Origin: Trebonia sp963734665
GTDB taxonomy: Bacteria; Actinomycetota; Actinomycetes; Streptosporangiales; Streptosporangiaceae
Assembly (NCBI GenBank): GCA_963734665.1
Contig: CAVTIR010000006.1
Coordinates: 124,001-188,000, forward strand
DNA length: 64,000 nt
Direction of reading: 5' to 3'
Each line of letters opens with the position of its first letter. Position 1 is the stretch's first letter. The notes beneath the pieces are model-generated. The model ran no database searches, was not told the origin of the DNA, and saw only the letters and a list, made by a program, of their open reading frames with translations. Positions 1 to 7,576 of this stretch are shown one piece after another. A program made the translations under genes and the position numbers.

Positions 1-616
1 GGAGGCCAGGCGCTGGCATGTTTCGCTCATAACCGAACCGGTGCGACCACCCGTCCGGAATGTTGAGGTTCTTTATCACCTTCGCCGGGCTGCCGGCCGC
101 AAAGCAGTTCGGCGGGATGTCCCGGCTTACCACGGAGTGCCCGGCGATAACCGATCCTGGGCCGATGGTCACCCCAGGGAGAATCGTGACATTACCGGCA
201 AGCCACACATTATCCCCGATAATGGTGGGGCCGCTGTAGAGCGGCGTACCCGGTTCGACCTCGTGCCGGTTGTCATCCATGATGGTCACGTTCGGCGCGA
301 TCATGACGTTGCTGCCGATGCGCACGTCATGCCACACATCGATGGATACCCCGCAGTTCATGGCGACGTGATCGCCGATCGTCAACCGGGCACCGTCCTC
401 GACGCAGATGCGCACGGCCGAGGGATCACCGAGCGCGGTGAACCGGTCACCGAAGACGGCCTCGCCCCGAATATGGAACTTGACTTTCCCTCGGATATTC
501 GGGAGCCGGCCGAACTGCGCCGGGATGAACTTAGTCTTTACGTATCCGCGACCGGTCTGTGCGAGAAATAGCGCGCTATCGTAAAATCGGAAGTAAACCT
601 TCAGGGAGTTTCGCAT
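1..616 (-). CDS. Hexapeptide-repeat O-acyltransferase (partial, 3' end off the window)
   Basis: Predicted acetyl/acyltransferase of the left-handed beta-helix (LbH, maltose/galactoside acetyltransferase-like) class, likely decorating a surface glycan in the cytoplasm. The translated protein shows repeated hexapeptide turns (IGDHVAM, IGSNVMI, IGDNVWL, IGPGSVI), followed by the family's C-terminal signature AAGSPAKVIKNL near residues 183-194. It is open to the window edge after about 205 residues, so only the extreme C-terminus is missing. The start is the ATG at 616; an in-frame ATG at 622 is an alternative. It lies divergent from the flippase gene and belongs to the polysaccharide locus; a second, related enzyme is encoded at 6131-6691. 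Family assignment is firm; the acceptor sugar is unknown. Confidence 0.85.
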   Translation of the reverse strand, partial: MRNSLKVYFRFYDSALFLAQTGRGYVKTKFIPAQFGRLPNIRGKVKFHIRGEAVFGDRFTALGDPSAVRICVEDGARLTIGDHVAMNCGVSIDVWHDVRIGSNVMIAPNVTIMDDNRHEVEPGTPLYSGPTIIGDNVWLAGNVTILPGVTIGPGSVIAGHSVVSRDIPPNCFAAGSPAKVIKNLNIPDGWSHRFGYERNMPAPGL

Positions 617-892
617 AGTCATTACCGCCAAGTAGTCATGTCAGGCCGTCATGATCCGGCTGGCGTATCGGGGCTGACGCTTCGTGCTCATCCAATGCTA
701 AGGCTGGTCGTTGGGCGGGGAGTTTGCCGAGAAACTTACCATCTGCCCGACCCTGGGTGCATGACTGGCCGGGTAGCGGCACCCGGGAGGCCGCCGCGGC
801 CCGCCACGACGGCCGCCTCAGGCAAGCCCGGAACGTTACCAAACTGCGAACGGGCCACCTAGGCGTGAAGCGACAGATAGCCTGATACGGCC

Positions 893-2665
893 ATGAATGA
901 CCAGCAAACCTCGGGACTGTCGTCGAAGGTGCGCGACATGTGGCAGCGGAACCAGGATCTGCTGCGAAACGCGGGCAGTCTCGCCGCAACCACCGGCATG
1001 ACATCGCTCTTCGGCTTCGTGTTCACGATCGTCGCCGCGAGGATGTTCACGACGAACGAAGTCGGCTGGGGCAACACGGCGATCAACGAGATGCAGCTCT
1101 TCGGCACGATCGGCATGTTCGGCCTGGGCACGATGCTGATCGGCGAGCTGCCGAAGCGGGAACGCGACCGCGGTGGGCTGTTCGCCGCATCGGTGTCCAC
1201 GTCCCTCATCGGATCGGCCCTTCTCGGGCTCATCTTCGCGGCCATCGTCGGCATGTACTTCAGCGACGCGCGTCATCTTCCCGGGATCGGCGGAACCCTG
1301 GGACAGTTGCTGCTCTTCGTGATCGGGACCAGCCTTACCGGCGCGACGCTCGTCTTCGACGAGGGCACGATCGGCATGCTGCGCGGCGGGGTACAGCTGT
1401 GGCGCAACATGGCCATGTCCGGGATTAAGCTCGCCGCCCTGCCGCTCGCGGCCGTCCTGCTGCACGACAAGTTCGGAGTGGGCCTCAGCCTGGCCTACGT
1501 GATCGGGATCGTCGGCTCCATGATCCCCGCCATCATCATGCTCCGTCGTGGCGGTTCCCGGATCTTCCAACGCCCCGACTGGCAATCGCTGCGGCGTCTC
1601 CTCCCGGTGGCGGTCAACCACAACTGGCTCAACCTCGCCATGGCGACCCCGTCGCGGATCATCCCCATCATCGTGACGGTCGTGGTCGGGCCCACGGATA
1701 GCGCCGTCTTCTACGTCGCGTGGATGATCTCTTCGCTCTTGTTCATGGTGCCAGTGCACCTGGGGACCGTGCTGTTCGCACTCGCGTCGGCGTCCCCCGA
1801 CATCGTCGCGGAGAAGCTCCGCTTCGTGCTACGGGTGTCGCTGATGATCGGCCTCCCCGTGATGGCGGCGCTCGCCATCGGCGCCCACTTCATGCTAGGC
1901 ATCTACAAGCCCGTGTACGCGGAGTTGGGCACCGTGCCGCTCTGGCTGCTCATCATCGGCTACATCCCGCAGATGCCGCGGGCGCAGTACATCGCGGTCT
2001 CCCGCGCCTCGGGCAAGGTCGGCAAGGCCGCCGGCCTGATCTGCTTCTTCGCTCTCTGCGAGTTCACCTCCATCTTCCTCGGCGGCAAGTTCGGCGGCCT
2101 CAACGGGCTCTCCTTCGCCTACCTCGGCGTCCTCGCCATGGAGGGGCTGATAACGGCACCGACGGTCCTTCGCGCCGCTTACGCGCACACCGCCGCCGCG
2201 ACCGGGTCCTTCCCGGCCGTCTCCGCCACCGGGTCGATGCCCAGGGCGACCGGCCCGCTGGCCAGGGTCACTGGTGAACTGATCAGGCTGACCGGGGCGC
2301 TGCCCGCGCTGCCCGGGGCACCTGACCGGCAGGAGAACGGCCTGGCCGCGCTCTTCGCGATCGCCTCGGCCGCGGTGGTTTCTGACGGGCACACGCTCAA
2401 CGTGGCGACCGAGATCTGGCGCACCGGCGCGTTCCCGGTCATCCCATCCGACGCCACCGAGTCACGGAGCGCACGTCAGGCCGCGGCTACTAGCTATGAC
2501 ATGTTCGGCGGCCAGCCGACCGTAGGCCGGTCAGCCCTCGACCAGCAGGTCGGGACGCCGGAACAACACAGCTACCGGCATCGTCAGGAGGCGGGGCTTG
2601 ACGCGCTCATGGCGATCGCCACCCCGGTAGCTCCGTCAGACAACCTGGACGAGGAACCTCGCTGA
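893..2665 (+). CDS. Wzx-like polysaccharide flippase with long low-complexity tail
   Basis: 590-residue integral membrane protein of the MOP (polysaccharide transporter/flippase) type, expected to move lipid-linked glycan units across the membrane. Roughly the first 430 residues form many hydrophobic helices separated by short loops. From about residue 435 the protein becomes a soluble, Ala/Thr/Gly/Pro-rich tail with degenerate TGxxP units (ATGSFP, ATGSMP, LTGALP) and two AALFAIAS / DALMAIAT-like segments. Such a tail is not part of the transport fold. No strong ribosome binding site precedes the ATG. The next gene on the same strand (deacetylase) is 167 bases away, and the surrounding glycosyltransferases support an exopolysaccharide role. 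Substrate unknown. Confidence 0.8.
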   Translation: MNDQQTSGLSSKVRDMWQRNQDLLRNAGSLAATTGMTSLFGFVFTIVAARMFTTNEVGWGNTAINEMQLFGTIGMFGLGTMLIGELPKRERDRGGLFAASVSTSLIGSALLGLIFAAIVGMYFSDARHLPGIGGTLGQLLLFVIGTSLTGATLVFDEGTIGMLRGGVQLWRNMAMSGIKLAALPLAAVLLHDKFGVGLSLAYVIGIVGSMIPAIIMLRRGGSRIFQRPDWQSLRRLLPVAVNHNWLNLAMATPSRIIPIIVTVVVGPTDSAVFYVAWMISSLLFMVPVHLGTVLFALASASPDIVAEKLRFVLRVSLMIGLPVMAALAIGAHFMLGIYKPVYAELGTVPLWLLIIGYIPQMPRAQYIAVSRASGKVGKAAGLICFFALCEFTSIFLGGKFGGLNGLSFAYLGVLAMEGLITAPTVLRAAYAHTAAATGSFPAVSATGSMPRATGPLARVTGELIRLTGALPALPGAPDRQENGLAALFAIASAAVVSDGHTLNVATEIWRTGAFPVIPSDATESRSARQAAATSYDMFGGQPTVGRSALDQQVGTPEQHSYRHRQEAGLDALMAIATPVAPSDNLDEEPR

Positions 2666-2832
2666 GCGCGGAACTAATCACGAATTGTGACAAAAAGGTT
2701 CATAACGTGTTAATATTCCGTGCAGCACCCGATCAGCGACTTGTCCGGCCAAAGGCGATCACACTCGGTAGGATTCGCTCTGGTCGTCTCGCGCAGCGAC
2801 ACGTTTGATTAATCTCACGGAGGTTTGGCTTC

Positions 2833-3630
2833 ATGACCGCGGCTGCACCGCTCCGGGTCCCCGTTCTGATGTATCACGAGATAGCCGACATTACAGCGAC
2901 CCCAAGTCGGCTCGCAGTCTCTCCTGATGTCTTCGCCGACCAGCTCGCCTACCTGCGCGATGCCGGCTTCAACACGATCACCGCGGGAAAGCTCGCCGCG
3001 ATCCTGGCTGGTGGCCCCGAAGAACTCCCCGAGCGGCCTGTTGTGCTGACGTTTGACGATGGATACGAGGATTTCTACAGCCAGGGCCTGCCGCTGCTTA
3101 AGCAGAGCGACTTCACCGGCACCATCTTCGTGACGACTGGCGGGGTCGGGATAGAGGGCGGGGAGAAGCGCATGCTCAACTGGCGCGAGATCGCCGAGGT
3201 TGAACAGGCCGGAATCGAGATCGGCGCCCATACCTGCAAGCACCCGCAGCTGGACCAGTTGCCTGAGAAACTGATCCGCGAAGAGCTCTCCGTCAGCAAG
3301 AACCTGCTTGAGGACCACCTGGGACTAGAGGTCCCCGGCCTCGCCTATCCTTTCGGCTACTCCAACCCGAAGGTCAGGCAGGTGGCTCGCGAGCTCGGCT
3401 ACGTCTACGGCTACGCCGTCGGCAACGCCCTGACGACCAGCGCCGCAGGAGAGTTCACGCTCCCGAGGCTCACCGTCCGGCGTACCACCACGATGGATGA
3501 GTTCCGCAAGATGGTCAACGGCAAGGACACGCTGACCGTGCGCCGGGACAGGTTCCTCACCAAGGGATTCTCCGTGGTCCGGCGTGCCAGGTCCGCCATG
3601 GGGGGCGCGCGCCAGCCAGAGCGATACTAA
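2833..3630 (+). CDS. Polysaccharide deacetylase (NodB domain, CE4)
   Basis: 265-residue carbohydrate esterase family 4 protein that removes N- or O-acetyl groups from glycans using a metal ion. Visible motifs are the first NodB motif TFDDGYEDFY near residue 73, with the catalytic and metal-binding Asp pair; the metal-binding HTCKH near residues 133-137; and LAYPFGYSN near 175. No signal peptide is visible, so it may act in the cytoplasm or be exported unconventionally. The start is well supported by GGAGG nine bases before the ATG. The 167-bp upstream gap is AT-richer than its surroundings and probably holds its promoter. A strong palindrome 32 bp after the stop ends the unit. Confident on family, not on substrate. 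Confidence 0.88.
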   Translation: MTAAAPLRVPVLMYHEIADITATPSRLAVSPDVFADQLAYLRDAGFNTITAGKLAAILAGGPEELPERPVVLTFDDGYEDFYSQGLPLLKQSDFTGTIFVTTGGVGIEGGEKRMLNWREIAEVEQAGIEIGAHTCKHPQLDQLPEKLIREELSVSKNLLEDHLGLEVPGLAYPFGYSNPKVRQVARELGYVYGYAVGNALTTSAAGEFTLPRLTVRRTTTMDEFRKMVNGKDTLTVRRDRFLTKGFSVVRRARSAMGGARQPERY

Positions 3631-3661
3631 CGGGCAGAGCAGTAGTAGTTACCTTTTATTG

Positions 3662-3709
3662 CGGCTGCGGCCAGGCGTTCCCCGCGCGGGGAACGCCTGG
3701 CCGCAGCCG
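3662..3709. terminator. Perfect 22-bp-arm palindrome, probable bidirectional terminator
   Basis: Two 22-bp arms that are exact reverse complements enclose a GCGC loop. The hairpin lies between convergent genes (deacetylase on plus, GT2 on minus) and is followed by TTTAAA on one side and preceded by TTTTATT on the other, as expected for a terminator working in both directions. Inference from structure only. Confidence 0.75.
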
Positions 3710-3720
3710 TTTAAACCATC

Positions 3721-3782
3721 GACGCTGACCCTTGACTAGCTAAGACGCTGACCCTTGACTAGCTAATCTGCGCAGGGTCAGC
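3721..3782. repeat. Two exact 23-bp tandem repeats plus an inverted copy of their core
   Basis: The unit beginning GACGCTGACCCTTGACTAG occurs at 3721-3743 and again at 3744-3766. The core GCTGACCCT (3747-3755) is followed by its reverse complement AGGGTCAGC (3774-3782), which abuts the GT2 stop codon. A hairpin can form with either repeat copy. It may be a second terminator for the leftward genes or a small decayed repeat. Confidence 0.7.
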
Positions 3783-4817
3783 CTAGGCCGTCGCCGAGGA
3801 CTCAGGGCTAGCCTTCTTGTGGAACAGGCCTTCCAGCAGGTACCAGCCGTAACCGCACACGGTCACCGAGAAGGCAGCGACGATCGCCCCGCTTCGGCCC
3901 AGGCCGGAAATGTCGCCGCGTATCGCGTCAGCTAGGCCGCGCCGCACGCCAGCGGGGAGGATCCGGAGCGCGTAGGTCCGTTCCATCGACGTGCTCTCAT
4001 CGAAGCCGTCCATGCGCGCCATCGCGGCCTTGCCCCAGCCCTGGAGGAAGCACCGGCTCATGAGATAGCCGAAGGTCGCCCGTCCAGCAGGCACACGGTG
4101 CTTCATCACCTTCGCCGGATCCCACATCCAGACGGAATTCTCGCCGACGGCGGCGATCCGCAGGCACAGGTCCGTGTCCTCGGGCAGCGAGCGGTTGCCG
4201 ATCTTTCCGAAGTCCTCACGGAAGCCGTCGACGACCTCGAACGCGTTCCGCTTGACAAGCATGGCGCTCGTCCAGACATTGCGCACCGCGGTCGGCACCT
4301 TGGGCAGCCCGGAATATGACACGCCAATTGTCCAGGTGAACTCGCTGGGGAACCACGCGGGGCAGGGAGCGTCCCAGAGCCCGTCGCTGTAACAGCCGAC
4401 GCCGACGACCCCCGGGGTCACGATGTGGCGCAGCAGGGTGGCCAGCCAGTCTTCCCTCGCGATCGAGTCATCGTCAAGGAATGCCACGACCTCGCCGCGC
4501 GACGCCTTGACACCACTGTTCCGCGCGCCAGAAACCCCGCGTCCACCAATATTCGGTACCGCTATGACACCCGGGAACTCACCGGAAATCTCCTCAAGTA
4601 GCTCCGGGTTATGGTCAACGACAACGATGATCTCCAAGGGCGGCACAGTCTGCGCCTGGACCGACGCCACGCACTCATGCAGCCAGTCCCAGCGCGCCCT
4701 CGTATAGGTCGGAATGATAACCGAGACCGTGGGGTAGGTCACTTCCCCATCCTTCATCACGACAACATCAGGCCTGCCGCTGAGGGTCGCTTCGTTACTT
4801 TCTAGGTCATAACTCAT
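3783..4817 (-). CDS. Glycosyltransferase family 2, membrane-anchored
   Basis: 344-residue GT-A fold transferase that adds a sugar from an activated nucleotide donor to a growing glycan. It shows the N-terminal SVIIPTYTRA strand, the VVVDHNPE donor loop, ARNSGVKASRG and the DXD-like metal site FLDDDS near residue 110. A single hydrophobic helix near the C-terminus (AIVAAFSVTVCGYGW, around residue 315) probably anchors it to the membrane. I chose the ATG at 4817 because it falls 25 bp after the upstream gene's stop; longer in-frame starts would overlap that gene by more than 100 bp. It is the second gene of a two-gene operon. Specificity unknown. Confidence 0.85.
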   Translation of the reverse strand: MSYDLESNEATLSGRPDVVVMKDGEVTYPTVSVIIPTYTRARWDWLHECVASVQAQTVPPLEIIVVVDHNPELLEEISGEFPGVIAVPNIGGRGVSGARNSGVKASRGEVVAFLDDDSIAREDWLATLLRHIVTPGVVGVGCYSDGLWDAPCPAWFPSEFTWTIGVSYSGLPKVPTAVRNVWTSAMLVKRNAFEVVDGFREDFGKIGNRSLPEDTDLCLRIAAVGENSVWMWDPAKVMKHRVPAGRATFGYLMSRCFLQGWGKAAMARMDGFDESTSMERTYALRILPAGVRRGLADAIRGDISGLGRSGAIVAAFSVTVCGYGWYLLEGLFHKKASPESSATA

Positions 4818-4842
4818 AACGGAAATGCCTGCCTCTGGATCC

Positions 4843-5727
4843 TCAGTGCGTCTGCAATTCGGCTGACTTGGCCGTGACGTTCGCCCGGATCCGCTTTCGG
4901 CCGGCCAAACGGGTCCTGACCAGAATCCACAGGCACTTGACCGCATCGCGCCAGTTGATCTTCTTTCCGTCCTCGTGGGACCGGCTGTAGTAACTCACCG
5001 GAACCTCGAAGGGGCGCACGCCACTCAGCAGTATCCTCGCGGTCACCTGAGTGTCCAGTCCGAAACCCGTCTCAGTCAGGTTCAGCTCCCTGAACATCGG
5101 CAGCGGGATCAGCTTCAGACAGGTGTGCATATCACTGAGGTATGAATTGTAAAGGACATTTGCGAAATGGGTCATAACTTTATTGCCGATGGCGTACCGG
5201 TACGACTGGTACACCGTATTGCACCCGAAGAGTCGCACACCGTAGACGACATCGCAGCGCCCCTTGATGACGGGGACAAGCATCTCGGCGATGTCCTCCG
5301 GGGCGTACTCCATGTCGGCGTCGAACGGGATGATATGAGTTCCCGTGGCCAAAGACGCCGCGGTTACAATGCTCGCGCCCTTGCCCGAGTTCTTGGCGTG
5401 ACGGTGAACGGTGACCCGAGGATCGTCGATCTCCTTGAGCAGGTCGGGCGTGGCATCGGCACTCCCGTCGTCCACGACGATGAGCTCGACCTCGCACGGA
5501 AAGCTAGCCTGCAGAATCCCGTGCACCACTCTCATGATGGTCCGCTCTTCGTTGTAAGCGGCCATGAGAATGGACAACTTGACGGCCACAGGCCTTCCAT
5601 CGTCACCAAAGAGAGGCATATCATCCACAGAGCGTAGGCGAGTAGGGGACTCCACGGAGCCCACTCGGAAAGACGACTCTTCACGCTCGGCCTCAAGGGC
5701 CACGCTTGGAGTCTCAATGCTTACCAC
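4843..5727 (-). CDS. Glycosyltransferase family 2, DPM1/polyprenyl-phosphate type
   Basis: 294-residue GT2 enzyme resembling dolichol/polyprenyl-phosphate mannosyl- or glucosyltransferases, which load a sugar onto a lipid carrier. Motifs: SILMAAYNEERTI (residues ~52-64), VVDDGSADAT, AKNSGKGAS and the metal site PFDADMEYAPED. The fold is followed by a basic C-terminal segment (RTRLAGRKRIRAN) and no C-terminal membrane domain, unlike GtrB-type enzymes. It has about 45 variable residues before the domain. It is the first gene of the leftward pair, 25 bp from the following GT2 gene. Family call is strong; polyprenyl-phosphate as acceptor is inferred. Confidence 0.85.
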   Translation of the reverse strand: MVSIETPSVALEAEREESSFRVGSVESPTRLRSVDDMPLFGDDGRPVAVKLSILMAAYNEERTIMRVVHGILQASFPCEVELIVVDDGSADATPDLLKEIDDPRVTVHRHAKNSGKGASIVTAASLATGTHIIPFDADMEYAPEDIAEMLVPVIKGRCDVVYGVRLFGCNTVYQSYRYAIGNKVMTHFANVLYNSYLSDMHTCLKLIPLPMFRELNLTETGFGLDTQVTARILLSGVRPFEVPVSYYSRSHEDGKKINWRDAVKCLWILVRTRLAGRKRIRANVTAKSAELQTH

Positions 5728-6130
5728 GGCTATCCCCTTACCTGGTTCGCCCAGCCCTGGCTAGCCCAATCCCCTGTTAGCGGGCATCACTCAAGCCCCT
5801 ATTAGAAGGCGTCTCAACTGGTAGTAACCGCAGGCGCACGTCGCGGCCTGTCTTCTGGGCGATCCGTACAAAGTAGCGAGGTTGTGACTTCAGTGCTAGA
5901 CATTTCACCTGTGGCAGGAGTCTACACAGATCAGACTCTGCTTCGCAGACGTTTAGTACTCTGGACATAGATCGTGATGTCACTCATCCGCCAGCATTTT
6001 GCCACAAGTAGTGACGAGGACGCGCAGGACATCGACAGCGCGGGGTGCTCGGCGGCGGCCCACGTGGATTGCCTGGCCTGGCGGTGCTTCGGGCCCCGCC
6101 AGGGCCTTAGGTGAACGGTGGCGCAGGGGG
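5728..6130. other. 403-bp intergenic region, no gene seen
   Basis: Lies upstream of the leftward GT2 pair and downstream of the leftward acyltransferase. Reading frames crossing it lack recognisable domains and are compositionally poor. It contains AT-rich patches around 5870-6000 that could carry the promoter of the GT2 operon, but no confident -35/-10 pair stands out. Confidence 0.5.
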
Positions 6131-6691
6131 TCAATGCCCGCCCCGCTGCCATCCATCGGGAACTTCGAGCTGCTTCACTACCTTGGCGGGGTTCCCGGCC
6201 GCGAGAACCTTCGGCGGGAGAGTGCTCTTGACGACCGACTTGGCGGCCACGACGGTGTGATCGCCGATCTCGCTCCCCGGCAGCACAAGCACGCCATTGC
6301 CGAGCCAGACGTTCTTGCCAATGGTCACCGGGCGCGGCTTGTCAGGGTGAGTGGCGTCGAGGTCATGGTAATTCGAATCAATAATCGCCGAGAAGTCGCC
6401 GATCTTGGTGTCGTCGCCGATCTCTATCGATTCCGCTGCCGCGATGACAACCCCCTGGTTGAGGAAAACGCGGTCACCGATCCGGAGCTGGGCATTACGG
6501 TGCGCCGTTATTTCGCAGGGCGCGACGCGGCCGCGAATGACGAACCGCTTACCGATTCGCACGGTGCCGCCCTCGTTTGAGAGCGCGGGCAGGCGCCCGT
6601 CACAGGCGACGAGCGAGGTCTGGAATCCATGGAGCCGGAACCAGGCGGTGCAGACCGCCGACTTGATGTAGAGATTCAGGTTCTTTTTCAT
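6131..6691 (-). CDS. Hexapeptide-repeat acyltransferase
   Basis: 186-residue LbH-fold acyltransferase, a paralogue of the one at the left edge. Hexapeptide turns are visible (IGKRFVI, IGDRVFL, IGDDTKI, IGKNVWL, IGDHTVV). The putative catalytic histidine lies in SNYHDLD, and the terminal signature AAGNPAKVVKQLEVPDGW is close to the equivalent part of the first enzyme. It is probably a cytoplasmic sugar O-/N-acetyltransferase modifying a glycan repeat. It lies downstream of the DUF1616 gene on the same strand with a 36-bp gap, so it is likely co-transcribed with the 9440-6131 block. Acceptor unknown. Confidence 0.88.
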   Translation of the reverse strand: MKKNLNLYIKSAVCTAWFRLHGFQTSLVACDGRLPALSNEGGTVRIGKRFVIRGRVAPCEITAHRNAQLRIGDRVFLNQGVVIAAAESIEIGDDTKIGDFSAIIDSNYHDLDATHPDKPRPVTIGKNVWLGNGVLVLPGSEIGDHTVVAAKSVVKSTLPPKVLAAGNPAKVVKQLEVPDGWQRGGH

Positions 6692-6727
6692 TTAAATCAT
6701 CGCACCAATCTCCGGCTCCGGAAAAAG

Positions 6728-7576
6728 CTACGGAGAAGAAGGACAGAGGGGGGTTTGGCCATTGTCGTCACAGTCGATCCACTTCGAGCTGTTCGACGTC
6801 AGGTACAGTTCCACGACCATGGAGTAATTCTGCGTGAACGCTATGGTCTTCTGCCAGGTCTGGCCATCGTTGAGCGTGATGGGCCAGGTTTTAGCGAGTT
6901 TGTTCTTCTCATAGAGCTTCAGTTCGTACTGCTCGGGGACGCCCTCGTGGTTCGTGACGACAAGGTTTGCTTTCGTCGCAAGGCTCGCGTTAGCCGCCGG
7001 GTTGGCCGCGTCGGTCGCCGAGGCGGCCTGGTACAACTCCATGCCGGGCTCGCTCTGGGCAAACCAGAGCTGGGTGAAACCCGGAAACTTCTGCGTCTCG
7101 GCGCTCTTGACGGAATATGCCACGGAGCCAAGGCCGATCACCGCGGCAAGACCGAAGATGAAGGAGTGCATTACTACCGACCCCGACTGCCGCGGCTGCT
7201 GGCTTCTCCGCTGCTGACGCTGGTCGACAGGCGCCTCGCGCAGGCGCGTTATCGCGACTGCGACGACCCCGAGAAGGGTGAGGACCACGAGCAAGGCTAT
7301 CCACGCCGACTCAAACAGCGGGATCCGCAGCCCGTAGAACAGGAATCCACCAAGAATCGGGAGTATGAGGGACATGCCTGCGGTGGTCAGGGCCCGTTCG
7401 ATGCCGGGCAGCCGCTGGCTGAGGATCGCCTCGGACCACAGGTAGCCGGGCGCGAAGAAGAGACCGATGCCGAGCGGGATGCGGATCTGGCCCGGCAGGT
7501 GCTTCGCGGCTGCCAGACCGCCGAGGATCGCGATTACCGCGGCGAGCGCGACGTCAAGATTTCGGTAGCGGTACAT
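6728..7576 (-). CDS. DUF1616-type membrane protein
   Basis: 282 residues. The N-terminal half contains about four membrane helices (first LDVALAAVIAILGGLAAA, then LPGQIRIPLGIGLFFAPGYLW). A basic cytoplasmic stretch and another helix follow (SFIFGLAAVIGLGSVAYSV), then an extracytoplasmic Ig-like segment with KANLVVTNHEG and YELKLYE. This arrangement matches the poorly characterised DUF1616 family found beside actinobacterial and archaeal glycan genes. I chose the ATG at 7576 because it is preceded by AGGGAT and overlaps the previous stop by only 23 bp, implying translational coupling. Function unknown; probably part of the glycan assembly apparatus. Confidence 0.75.
   Translation of the reverse strand: MYRYRNLDVALAAVIAILGGLAAAKHLPGQIRIPLGIGLFFAPGYLWSEAILSQRLPGIERALTTAGMSLILPILGGFLFYGLRIPLFESAWIALLVVLTLLGVVAVAITRLREAPVDQRQQRRSQQPRQSGSVVMHSFIFGLAAVIGLGSVAYSVKSAETQKFPGFTQLWFAQSEPGMELYQAASATDAANPAANASLATKANLVVTNHEGVPEQYELKLYEKNKLAKTWPITLNDGQTWQKTIAFTQNYSMVVELYLTSNSSKWIDCDDNGQTPLCPSSP

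Noticed and set aside
41..571. 176-codon plus-strand frame at the left edge
   Set aside because: Mirrors the leftward acyltransferase, which has real hexapeptide turns.
2685..2716. TTGTGA ... TAATAT promoter before the deacetylase
   Set aside because: The 20-bp spacer is too long for a standard sigma-70-type promoter; not listed as a site.
5999..6580. 193-codon plus-strand frame
   Set aside because: Antisense to the acyltransferase; no domain and amino-acid use typical of a shadow frame.
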